DNA from: Actinoallomurus bryophytorum
GTDB taxonomy: Bacteria; Actinomycetota; Actinomycetes; Streptosporangiales; Streptosporangiaceae
Direction: 5' to 3'
Length of the DNA stretch: 64,000 nucleotides
NCBI RefSeq assembly: GCF_006716425.1
Contig: NZ_VFOZ01000001.1
Span: forward strand, 4,898,001 to 4,962,000
The notes beneath the pieces were generated by a model, which had not been told where the DNA came from, did not search any database, and worked only from the letters and a program-made list of their open reading frames with translations. Positions 25,827-34,058 of the stretch are shown in pieces (position 1 is the first letter of the stretch; every line of letters begins with the position of its first letter). The position numbers and the translations under genes are program-made.

Positions 25827-28800
25827 ATGACGGCCGGCATGCTGCCCGACGCGCCCGTCATCGCGCCGCGTCCTCCCGGCGAGCGGGACCTGCCACTGTC
25901 GTGGGGACAGGAACGGCTGTGGTTCCTGCACCAGCTCGACCCCTCCGACACCGCGTACCACGTGTTCGTCGCCCGGCGCATCCACGGCCCGCTGGCCACG
26001 GACCTGCTCGCCCACGCGCTGTCGGACCTGGTCGCGCGGCACGAGAGCCTGCGCACCCGGTTTCCCGCCACGGACGGCGTCCCGGTCCAGGTGATCGACC
26101 CGCCCGCGCCGGTGGCCCTGCCTGTCGAGCACCGCGAAGAAGGACGGGTCCGCGACCTGCTCGTCGAGCGGATCGAGACGCCGTTCGACCTGGCGCGGGG
26201 GCCGCTGCTGCGGGCCACCCTGGTGCGCCTCGGCGACGGCGAGCACGTGCTGTGCCTGGTCGTCCACCACATCGTGGCCGACGGCTGGTCGCTCGGGCTC
26301 ATGTGCGACGAGCTGAGCGCCCTCTACCGGGCCGCGAGCGAGCCGGGGCTGCCGGCACTGCCGATCCAGTACGCCGACTACGCGCTGTGGCAGCGCCGCG
26401 ATGCCGGCGGTCCGGACACCGCGCTCGGCTACTGGCGCGGTCAGCTGGCGGGAGTGCCGGCGCTGGACCTGCGCGGCGCACGGCCACGGCCCCCGGTACG
26501 CACGTCGCGGGGCGCCACGGTGCGACACCGTCTTCCGGCCGGACTGTGCGAGCAGGTGACGCGGTTCGCCAGGACGCGGCGCGTGACGCTGTTCATGACC
26601 GTCCTGGCCGCCTACCAGGCGGTGCTGGCACGCCACAGCGGCCTGGACGACATCTGTGTGGGCACGCCCGTCTCGGTACGCGACGAGGTCGAGCTGGAAC
26701 CCCTCATCGGCCTGTTCGTCAACACGCTCGCGCTGCGGGGCGACCTTTCCGGCGACCCGTCCTTCGGCGACCTGGTCGCGCGCACACGCGCCACCGCGCT
26801 GGCGGCCTATTCGAGCGCCGGTGCGCCCTTCGACCGGCTGGTCGGCGAGCTCGACCTGCCCCGCGACCTGAGCCGTACGCCGGTGTTCCAGGCGATGTTC
26901 CGGCTGGACCCGGCGAGCGTGGCCGACCTTGCCCTCGAAGGCATGGAAGTCGGCCCGTACGAGCTGGACCACCGCACGGCTCAGGTGGACCTGGCGCTCG
27001 AGGTCACCTGGGGGCGGGACGGAGCGCAGGCGGAGTTCGTCTACAACGCCGACCTGTTCGAGGCCGCGACCGTACGTGAGCTGGCCACGGACCTGGAGCA
27101 GGTGCTGACCGCGGGCTGCGCCGACCCGGACACGCTGCTGTCCGAGCTCGGCGTCGCCCCGACTCCGGCGCGCGCAGTGGCACGGCCACATGCGGCCGAA
27201 CGCCCGGAGCCGCCGGACTCACCCGATCCCGAAGGGCCGGTGGAGGTCGCGCTGGCGGAGATCTGGAGAGAGGCCCTCGGCGTCGCGCGGGTGGGCGCCA
27301 CGGACGACTTCTTCGACCTCGGCGGTCACTCGCTGCTGGCCGCACGCGTGGTCGCCCGCCAGCGCGGCGTGCTGCCGCCGGACGCCCGGCCGATCAGCGT
27401 CATGGACCTGTTCCAGCACCGGACGGTCCGGCGCCTCGCCGGGCTCGCGGAGGGTACGGCCGAAGCGCCGGAGCACGCGGGGCTGCTGCACGAGCTGACC
27501 CCGCCGGCGAGCACGAGCCGGATGTCCCTGGTCTGCGTCCCTTACGGGGGCGGCAGCGCGATCGTGTACCGGCCGCTGGCGGAGGCGATCGGCCCGGACT
27601 GCTCGCTGTACTCGGTCGCGATACCCGGCCATGACCTGGGCCGGCTGGAGGAGACGCGGCCGCTGGCCGAGGTCGCCGCCGCGTGCGTCGCCGAGATCCA
27701 GGAGCGTGTACCCGGACCGGTGGTGCTGTACGGGCACTGCGGCGTCGGCGGCGCGCTGGCGGTGGAGATCGCGCTGCGGCTCCAGGAGGCCGGCCGGGAG
27801 CCGGCCGCGCTCTACCTGGGCGCCACCTATCCGTTCGCGCGCCCGCGCGGCCGGGTACTCGACCGGCTCATCCGGATCGCCGGCCGGGAGTCGCTGCGCA
27901 GCGACCGGGCCACCGTGAACTGGCTGACCTCGATGGGCGCGGACCTCGGCGGCCTCGACGCCGACCAGATCGCCTTCATCGCCCGCAACATCCGGCACGA
28001 CGGGGACGCCGCCGAGGCCTACTACAGCACCTGGCAGGACGGCGGGCGCGCCCGGCTGCGCTGCCCGGTCATCTCGGTCGTCGGCGAACGCGACCCGGTC
28101 ACCGAGTTCGCCGAGGAGCGCTACCGCGAGTGGCACTTCCTTGCCGACCGTGCGGCTCTGGTGGTGCTGCCGGAGGCCGGTCACTTCTTCCTCAAGCACC
28201 GGGCCGGCGAGCTCGCCGAGATCATCGCCGGCACCCACACGGCACTGGCCGGCGGCACCCTGAGCCCGAGCCCGTCCGCGCACACCCGGTGGTGGGTCGC
28301 GGGCGTGTCCGACGGCGCTCCGGTGACGGCGCCGGAAGCAGCCGAGCCGGAATCCGGTGTTCAGCCCGGCATGGCGCGGTTCCTGGCGATCTCGCTCGGC
28401 CAGCTGGTCTCGATCGCGGGCTCGGCGGTGACGGAGTTCGCCATCCCGCTGTGGACCTATCTGAAGGTCGGCTCGCTGACCCAGTACGCCATCCTGTCCG
28501 TCCTGGCCATCATGCCCGGGGTACTGGCCGCGCCGCTGGCAGGCGCCGTCGTCGACCGGTCACGGCGGCGGCTCGTCATGCTCGCCGGCGACGCGTCGTC
28601 CGGCGCCGCCGTGGGCACCGTGGCCCTGCTGTACGGGACCGGCTCGCTGCGCATCGGTTTCGTGTACGCCCTGGTCGCCTGGCTGTCGGTGGCGCTGACC
28701 TTCCAGCGGCTCGCGTACGCCTCGGCGGTGCCGCAGCTCGTGCCCAAGCGCTATCTCGGGCACGCCAACGGCGTGGTGGAGATGTTCACCGGCATCGCCC

Positions 28801-29717
28801 AGTTCGCCGCCCCGCTGTTCGCCGTCGGCCTGATGGCCGCGGTCGGCCTGGGCGGGATACTCGCGATCGACCTGGTGAGCTTCGCCGTGGCCGTCGTCGT
28901 GGTGCTGGCCGTGCGCTTCCCGGGAGCGCTGCCCCTGCGGCGGCGTGAGCCCCTCGGCACCGAGATCCTCGGTGGCCTGCGCTACGCGCTGGACCGACCG
29001 GGCTTCCGCGCGATGCTCGCCTACTTCGCGGCGCAGACGCTCTTCCTGTCCGCCATGCTCGTCGCCGTCTCCCCCCTGGTGCTCTCCTTCGCCGGCCTGT
29101 CCTCGGTCGGCCCGGTCATCGTCTCGGGCGGTGCGGGCGCGGCGCTCGGCGGGCTGGCCATGGTGATCTGGGGTGGGCCGGTACGCCGCCGGATGCGGGT
29201 GGTCGTGCTCGGCACCGCGGTCCAGGGCGGCTTCGGCGTGCTGATGGGGCTGCGTCCCTCGCTGGTCGTCGTCGCCATCGGCCTCGCCGGGATGCTGTTC
29301 TGCCTGGCGATCGTGCGCGGCACGTACTCCACGATCGTCCAGGTCAAGGTGGCGCAGCGGTTCCAGGGCCGGGTCTTCGCGGTCAACCAGGTGATCTCGT
29401 GGTCGACGATCCCGATCGGTTTCGCCGTGCTGGTCCCGCTGTGGGCCCACCTCTTCGGGCCGTGGCTCGCCCCCGACGGCCGGCTGGCCGGTACCGCCGG
29501 CGCGGTGGTCGGCACCGGCCAGGGACGGGGCCTCGGGTTCATGTACGTCGCGTTCGGCCTGGTGATGGCGGTGTCCAGTCTGCTGGCAGCCCGGTATGGG
29601 CGCGTGTCCCGTTTCGACGATGAGGTGCCGGATGCCGTCGCGGACGACCTCATCGGCCTTCAGGAGCATCGATCCCGCCGCGAGTCCGGCGGAGACCAGA
29701 GGATGGACAGCGCATGA
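25827..29717 (+). CDS. NRPS termination protein C-T-TE fused to an MFS exporter
   Basis: A 1296-residue fusion. The condensation domain (~20-450) has VHHIVADGWS at ~146. The T domain has LGGHSLLAA (~500) with no adenylation domain before it. The thioesterase (~560-810) has the elbow LYGHCGVGGAL, so the nucleophile is Cys638 rather than Ser; GERDPV and EAGHFFLKH supply the candidate Asp and His. From ~848 to ~1265 about ten to twelve hydrophobic segments form a major-facilitator transporter (MARFLAISLGQLVSIAGS onward). ATG 25827 has AGGAG six bases upstream. The T domain must be charged in trans or used without an amino acid. Release and export are physically joined. Confidence 0.9.
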   Translation: MTAGMLPDAPVIAPRPPGERDLPLSWGQERLWFLHQLDPSDTAYHVFVARRIHGPLATDLLAHALSDLVARHESLRTRFPATDGVPVQVIDPPAPVALPVEHREEGRVRDLLVERIETPFDLARGPLLRATLVRLGDGEHVLCLVVHHIVADGWSLGLMCDELSALYRAASEPGLPALPIQYADYALWQRRDAGGPDTALGYWRGQLAGVPALDLRGARPRPPVRTSRGATVRHRLPAGLCEQVTRFARTRRVTLFMTVLAAYQAVLARHSGLDDICVGTPVSVRDEVELEPLIGLFVNTLALRGDLSGDPSFGDLVARTRATALAAYSSAGAPFDRLVGELDLPRDLSRTPVFQAMFRLDPASVADLALEGMEVGPYELDHRTAQVDLALEVTWGRDGAQAEFVYNADLFEAATVRELATDLEQVLTAGCADPDTLLSELGVAPTPARAVARPHAAERPEPPDSPDPEGPVEVALAEIWREALGVARVGATDDFFDLGGHSLLAARVVARQRGVLPPDARPISVMDLFQHRTVRRLAGLAEGTAEAPEHAGLLHELTPPASTSRMSLVCVPYGGGSAIVYRPLAEAIGPDCSLYSVAIPGHDLGRLEETRPLAEVAAACVAEIQERVPGPVVLYGHCGVGGALAVEIALRLQEAGREPAALYLGATYPFARPRGRVLDRLIRIAGRESLRSDRATVNWLTSMGADLGGLDADQIAFIARNIRHDGDAAEAYYSTWQDGGRARLRCPVISVVGERDPVTEFAEERYREWHFLADRAALVVLPEAGHFFLKHRAGELAEIIAGTHTALAGGTLSPSPSAHTRWWVAGVSDGAPVTAPEAAEPESGVQPGMARFLAISLGQLVSIAGSAVTEFAIPLWTYLKVGSLTQYAILSVLAIMPGVLAAPLAGAVVDRSRRRLVMLAGDASSGAAVGTVALLYGTGSLRIGFVYALVAWLSVALTFQRLAYASAVPQLVPKRYLGHANGVVEMFTGIAQFAAPLFAVGLMAAVGLGGILAIDLVSFAVAVVVVLAVRFPGALPLRRREPLGTEILGGLRYALDRPGFRAMLAYFAAQTLFLSAMLVAVSPLVLSFAGLSSVGPVIVSGGAGAALGGLAMVIWGGPVRRRMRVVVLGTAVQGGFGVLMGLRPSLVVVAIGLAGMLFCLAIVRGTYSTIVQVKVAQRFQGRVFAVNQVISWSTIPIGFAVLVPLWAHLFGPWLAPDGRLAGTAGAVVGTGQGRGLGFMYVAFGLVMAVSSLLAARYGRVSRFDDEVPDAVADDLIGLQEHRSRRESGGDQRMDSA

Positions 29718-31129
29718 GATTGATCATTTGCAGCAACAGCGCGCCCCGGTGGCAGGACGGAGTCGGCCTGCTGCCGCGCTCGCCCGGTGGGCTGGTTCCG
29801 CTGCTGGTCACGCTGCTTGGCGAGAACGGGGGCGACTGGGTGTGCACCGCCCCCACGTATGGTGCGCCGGACGACCGCGCCGCGGATGCCGGCGAGCCGG
29901 TCGAGGTGACCTCGCTGCCCGATGGGGTACGGCTGCACCAGGTGCGCCAGCCCAAGCCGGTGATCGAGCAGCACTACACCGAGATCGGCATCCGGCTGAT
30001 GCTGTGGCTGTTCCACTACCTGTTCGACACCGTGCGCGAGCCGATGTTCGACCGGCGGTTCGCGGCGGCATGGGACGGCTACGAGACGGTGAACCGTGCC
30101 TACGCCGACCGGCTGGCGACCCTGATGACGCACTCGCCGGACGAGCTCGTCCTGATCAACGACTACCACCTGTTCCTGGTCCCGGAGATGCTGGGCCCAC
30201 GCCCGGAGGGCGGCGGGCAGGTCGCCTTCTTCCACGGGCTGCCGTGGTGCGACCCCGACTACTTCGGCCTGCTGCCCGCGCGCATCCGCGACCGGATCCT
30301 CACCTCCCTGCTGCGCTGTGACGTGGCCGGCTTCCACAGCACCCGGTGGGCACGGGCGTTCCAGGCCTGCTGCGCGCGGTTCCTGCCCGGCTGCGAGGTC
30401 GAGGACCATCGTGTGGTCTTCGAAGGGCACGAGACCCGGATCGCCGTCGCGCCGTTCCCCCTCGACATCGCGACCGTGGAGCGGATACGCGGCGAACCGG
30501 ACACCGCCCTGTGGCGGGAGCACCTGCACGGGCTCTCGGAGGGCCGCCAGATGATCGTCCGGGCCGACCGCATCGACCTGTGGAAGAACCTGCCGCGCGG
30601 CTTCGCCGCGTACGAGAGCCTGCTGGAGCGCAAGCCCGGACTGGCCGACGAGTGGTGGTTCTGTGCGGTGGCGACCCCGCCCAGCCGTACCACCGAGCGC
30701 AGCCGGGACCTGCAGCGCAAGTGCGAGAAGATCGTGAACCGCATCAACGACAGGTTCGGCCTGCCCGCCAGACCGGCCGTCTCGCTCGTCTATCCCGACC
30801 TCGCGACCACCCGCAACTGCGTCGTGGCCGCGCTGTCCGGCGCGGACCTGACCCTCGTCAACCCCACGCTGGACGGGATGAACCTGGTCGCCAAGGAGGC
30901 GCTCTACCTCGGCGAACAGGCGCCGCTGCTGCTGTCGGTGAACGCCGGCGCGTACGAGGAGCTGGCCGGGCACGTGACGCCCGTCGAGCCCTTCGACGTC
31001 GAGGGCACCGCCCAGACCATGCTCGACGCGATGAACGGCGCCGGGGTGTCGGCCGAACAGGTCGCGGGGCGCGAGTCGCTGCTCGGCCAGAACGCGACCG
31101 GCTGGCTGGCACGGCTGACCGCCCTCTGA
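29714..31129 (+). CDS. GT20 glycosyltransferase, trehalose-6-phosphate-synthase-like
   Basis: A 471-residue GT-B enzyme related to OtsA, which joins a nucleotide-sugar to a sugar phosphate. Diagnostic OtsA-like segments are INDYHLFLVPEML (~148), FFHGLPWCDPDYF (~172), RADRIDLWKNLP (~281, Arg and Lys that bind the donor phosphates) and LVNPTLDGMNLVAKEALY (~380). Several motif residues differ from housekeeping OtsA (for example HGLPW for HIPFP), suggesting altered substrates, as in the pseudoglycosyltransferase ValL of validamycin. It starts in an ATGA overlap with the NRPS-MFS gene, so it belongs to the same operon. Confidence 0.87.
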   Translation: MRLIICSNSAPRWQDGVGLLPRSPGGLVPLLVTLLGENGGDWVCTAPTYGAPDDRAADAGEPVEVTSLPDGVRLHQVRQPKPVIEQHYTEIGIRLMLWLFHYLFDTVREPMFDRRFAAAWDGYETVNRAYADRLATLMTHSPDELVLINDYHLFLVPEMLGPRPEGGGQVAFFHGLPWCDPDYFGLLPARIRDRILTSLLRCDVAGFHSTRWARAFQACCARFLPGCEVEDHRVVFEGHETRIAVAPFPLDIATVERIRGEPDTALWREHLHGLSEGRQMIVRADRIDLWKNLPRGFAAYESLLERKPGLADEWWFCAVATPPSRTTERSRDLQRKCEKIVNRINDRFGLPARPAVSLVYPDLATTRNCVVAALSGADLTLVNPTLDGMNLVAKEALYLGEQAPLLLSVNAGAYEELAGHVTPVEPFDVEGTAQTMLDAMNGAGVSAEQVAGRESLLGQNATGWLARLTAL

Positions 31130-31136
31130 GCCCGCC

Positions 31137-32129
31137 ATGGAGACCATGACCGCTCATCGGCGATCGATGACACAGCTGGTACGCCGGCACCTGCGTCAAC
31201 GCGAGATCATCGGCGCCGCCGGTGGCGAGGTGACCGGCGGTGGCCCGCTGGCGCTGGGCGTTCCCGGCATCACGACGGGACCCGGCGGCGAGGTGGCGGT
31301 CGACGGCGAGCGGTGCGCCCCGGCGTACCGCAGCCTGTCGGACCTGCTGGGTACCGACGCCTACTTCGCCGACGTCGCGGCGGTGACCGCGCGGCACGGC
31401 CAGGGGTACGACCCGGTGCTCTATCACGCCTTCCGCGACTTCCTGCCGCCCAGGCGGAAGAACAGCGGGCGCTGCGTCACCGCGGGCACGCCCGCCCATG
31501 ACCGGGCGCAGAGCCGTGACCATCTGTTCGCCGACCTCGTCGTGTACCAGCCGGGAATCCTGCCCGGCGGCGAGCCGTTCCGCTCGACCGGGCACTGGAA
31601 CCTCCCCGGGCAGCTGGAGATATTCCAGACGCTGACCGGCCGGGTGCTCATGCTGGTGGGCGGCCGCACCGGTGACGGACGCGCGTTCCTGTACGAACAG
31701 ATCTGCGGGCCGGGCGACGTCATGGTCGTGCCGTTCGACATCTGGCACGTGACCTACGTGCTGGACGGCCCCGCCGTGGTGTTCAACCTGACCACCGAGG
31801 TCTCCGGGACGCACGGCCGTGTGGACGCGCATCCGGGGGAGGAGAAGTACCACCGCGCCTCACCGATCGCGATCACCGCTCGCCGCGACGAGGAACGGCA
31901 CGAGTTCGTCGGCTCGCCGGAGGACTGGTGCACCTGGGGCCGGCCTGCGGAACCACCGCGTACCGACTGGCTGCGGACGTTTCTCGCCCCGGGTGAGTCC
32001 CTGGCCGACCTGCACCTTTACGCGTCCCCGGACCGGCTGGCCGCCCTCGAACGGATGGCGCGGCACGCGTACCGGCTGAACTGGCCCTACGACGGTGGCC
32101 CCACGAAGCCGGCCGGCATCCACCACTAG
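31137..32129 (+). CDS. Cupin-fold protein, phosphoglucose-isomerase-like
   Basis: A 330-residue protein whose middle (about 150-225) resembles the cupin-type glucose-6-phosphate isomerase fold. It reads STGHWNLPGQLEIFQTLTG, then VLMLVGG, then GPGDVMVVPFDIWHVTYVLD; His, Gln/Glu and the second His are in metal-ligand positions. The N- and C-terminal ~130 residues are unfamiliar. It lies seven bases after the GT20 gene. ATG 31137 is the longest start; ATG 31146 and 31167 are possible. Inferred role: isomerising or binding a sugar phosphate for the glycosyltransferase step. Confidence 0.65.
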   Translation: METMTAHRRSMTQLVRRHLRQREIIGAAGGEVTGGGPLALGVPGITTGPGGEVAVDGERCAPAYRSLSDLLGTDAYFADVAAVTARHGQGYDPVLYHAFRDFLPPRRKNSGRCVTAGTPAHDRAQSRDHLFADLVVYQPGILPGGEPFRSTGHWNLPGQLEIFQTLTGRVLMLVGGRTGDGRAFLYEQICGPGDVMVVPFDIWHVTYVLDGPAVVFNLTTEVSGTHGRVDAHPGEEKYHRASPIAITARRDEERHEFVGSPEDWCTWGRPAEPPRTDWLRTFLAPGESLADLHLYASPDRLAALERMARHAYRLNWPYDGGPTKPAGIHH

Positions 32130-32137
32130 GAGACGAC

Positions 32138-32821
32138 ATGCCGCACGCCGATCCCGCCACGATCACCGGCATCATCGACGAGGCGATCGCCGCTGCGACG
32201 TCCTGGGGATCGGATCAGCTGGAGCTGATCCTCATCCGGCACGGCCAGCCCCTGCCGGAGGGCGAGCGCCGCCCGGAGGAGTCGCTGGACCCGCCGCTCA
32301 GCCCGCTCGGCCGCCGGCAGGCCGAGGCCGTGGCGGAAGCGCTGGACGGGGTCGACGCGATCTACGGCAGCGACCTGGTACGCGCCGAGGAGACCGCGCG
32401 GATCCTCGGCGGCATGCTCGGCGCCCCGGTGCGGACCGTACGCGACCTGCGAGAGGTCGCGGTGTACCGGGAGGCCGACGGCACGTCCGAGGAGCGGGCC
32501 TGGCGGGCCGCCGCCGCCCGGTTCGCCTGCGACGGCCGGTGGGAGTCCCTGGTCCAGCCCGGACTCGACCCGGCCTTCCGCGCCCGCGTGCGCCGCGCGA
32601 TCGGCGAGGTCACCGCCGGGCGGACCGGCGGCACGGTGGCCGTCGTTTGCCACAGCGGCGTCATCAACGCCCACCTGGCCGACACCCTCGCGCTCGACCG
32701 GGACTATTTCGTCCGGCCCGCGCACGCGTCCATCACCCGGGTGCGCCTTTCGGCCGGCCGCTGGAGCCTGCAGAGCGTCAACGAGACCGCCCACCTGCGC
32801 CCGAGCCTGCTGACCGCCTAG
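32138..32821 (+). CDS. Histidine phosphatase (phosphoglycerate-mutase-like)
   Basis: A 227-residue branch-1 histidine phosphatase. The phospho-His motif is LILIRHGQPLPEG, followed by LSPLGRRQAEAVAEAL, IYGSDLVRAEETARIL, a catalytic acid region DLREVAVYRE, and the second His in VAVVCHSGVINAHL. ATG 32138 follows AGGAG. In this operon a phosphatase after a GT20 enzyme parallels the OtsA/OtsB and ValL-type two-step logic: condensation with a sugar phosphate, then dephosphorylation. Confidence 0.88.
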   Translation: MPHADPATITGIIDEAIAAATSWGSDQLELILIRHGQPLPEGERRPEESLDPPLSPLGRRQAEAVAEALDGVDAIYGSDLVRAEETARILGGMLGAPVRTVRDLREVAVYREADGTSEERAWRAAAARFACDGRWESLVQPGLDPAFRARVRRAIGEVTAGRTGGTVAVVCHSGVINAHLADTLALDRDYFVRPAHASITRVRLSAGRWSLQSVNETAHLRPSLLTA

Positions 32822-32905
32822 CCGAACCCGCCGTCTAGGCTGGTGGATGCGCCTCCCTTTCGTCACTTCAGCGTTGCTGAACAGTGCACACGAAAGGAGC
32901 CGATG

Positions 32906-33445
32906 ATGCCTTTCCTTCGCATCACCCATCCCGCAGGTGCGTTCACCGCCGACCAGAAGGAAAAGCTGGCCGCGTCGCTCGCCTATGGCGTGATGGCGCA
33001 GGAGCTCGATCCGGTGACCGAGAACAGCATCGACGCCACACCGGTCGTGTTCGACGAGATCGCCCTGCACAACTGCTTCCCCGGCGGCAGGCCCCTGACC
33101 CGGCATCCGGACAAGGTCTTCTGGATCGTCGAGGCCCTGGTGGCCGCCGCCTTCTTCGACCAGGCACACCGCGACGCCCTGCAGGCCGCGGTCGCCCGGT
33201 CCTTCGTCGAGGTACTCGGCGACGACGGCTCGGAGGTCATGCGAGGCGACCTGCGGATCTCGCCCGCGTACCTGCTGCGGCTCTACACCGTGATCGTCGA
33301 GATCCCGGAGGGGAGCTGGGGCGCCGGCGGCAGGACCATCGAGGTCGACCAGATCGGCCAGATCCTCGGCGCCGGCGCCGGCGCGGAACGCCTCGCCGAG
33401 GCCCAGGAGAACGCCGCAAAACTCAAGGCGGCGCGCGTCTCCTGA
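32906..33445 (+). CDS. Tautomerase-superfamily-like protein with N-terminal proline
   Basis: A 179-residue protein beginning Met-Pro-Phe-Leu-Arg-Ile, followed by FTADQKEKLAASLAYGV. This is the pattern of 4-oxalocrotonate-tautomerase relatives, whose Pro-1 becomes the N-terminus after Met removal and acts as general base. That argues for ATG 32906 rather than the adjacent ATG 32903. AAAGGAG then sits six bases upstream. It is about three times longer than 4-oxalocrotonate tautomerase (62 residues), with a C-terminal Gly/Ala-rich helix. It is separated from the phosphatase by 84 bases and may be independent of the NRPS operon. Confidence 0.55.
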   Translation: MPFLRITHPAGAFTADQKEKLAASLAYGVMAQELDPVTENSIDATPVVFDEIALHNCFPGGRPLTRHPDKVFWIVEALVAAAFFDQAHRDALQAAVARSFVEVLGDDGSEVMRGDLRISPAYLLRLYTVIVEIPEGSWGAGGRTIEVDQIGQILGAGAGAERLAEAQENAAKLKAARVS

Positions 33446-33515
33446 CCTCGGGCCCATGCGGCCAATGTGACAAATGGCGTCTCGCCTCGTCAGGATTTGA
33501 TGACAGACTCCGGAT

Positions 33516-34058
33516 ATGCCAGAGGTCTCCGTGGCGGCCAGTCTCGTCACCACGCTGGGTTCGGTGCTGGCCGCTCTCGGCGGAATCGGCATGACGCAGG
33601 GGATCGGCGCGCGCAACGAACGCCGGAAGAACGAACGCCTGATGGCCGAGGAGCGCGTGCGCGCACACGACCGCACGTGCGCCGATCTCATGGCCGCGGC
33701 GAGAAAACTGCGACTGCAGATCGTGGTCACCGCGAAGATCGGCCGGTGCACGGACATGGACGTCCGGCTGTCGGCCATCCAGGAACAGGCCGCGATCGTC
33801 AACCAGCACGCCTCTGAGCTGGCGCTGCTGGCAGGCGACGCGCTCGTGACCGCCGGCCGTGACCTTGCCCGAGAGGCGGACGAACTGGCCGGGTTCGTCG
33901 CGGAGACCGCCTTGATGGACCGCGACGACACCTCGCGTGGCGTGCTCCAGGAAAAGCCCGACCTGGCGGAGTTCGAAAAGGCCCTGGACGGGTTCGAGGC
34001 CCAGGCCCGTACGGCTCAGCCCGGCGGGGCGTCCGGGTCGGGACGCAGCAGGCGCTGA
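33516..34058 (+). CDS. Hypothetical protein with N-terminal hydrophobic segment and helices
   Basis: A 180-residue protein of unknown function. Residues 5-28 are hydrophobic (VAASLVTTLGSVLAALGGIG), then a basic, charged helical stretch (ARNERRKNERLMAEERVRAH) suggests a membrane-anchored coiled coil facing the cytoplasm. It ends Gly/Arg-rich. The start ATG 33516 has no clear Shine-Dalgarno. Its last 43 bases overlap the 3' end of the convergent TPR nSTAND gene. Confidence 0.6.
   Translation: MPEVSVAASLVTTLGSVLAALGGIGMTQGIGARNERRKNERLMAEERVRAHDRTCADLMAAARKLRLQIVVTAKIGRCTDMDVRLSAIQEQAAIVNQHASELALLAGDALVTAGRDLAREADELAGFVAETALMDRDDTSRGVLQEKPDLAEFEKALDGFEAQARTAQPGGASGSGRSRR

Noticed and set aside
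19485-26302. Very long minus-strand frames opposite the NRPS genes
   Set aside because: They lack start signals and domains. The plus strand has complete, ordered NRPS motifs in these positions.
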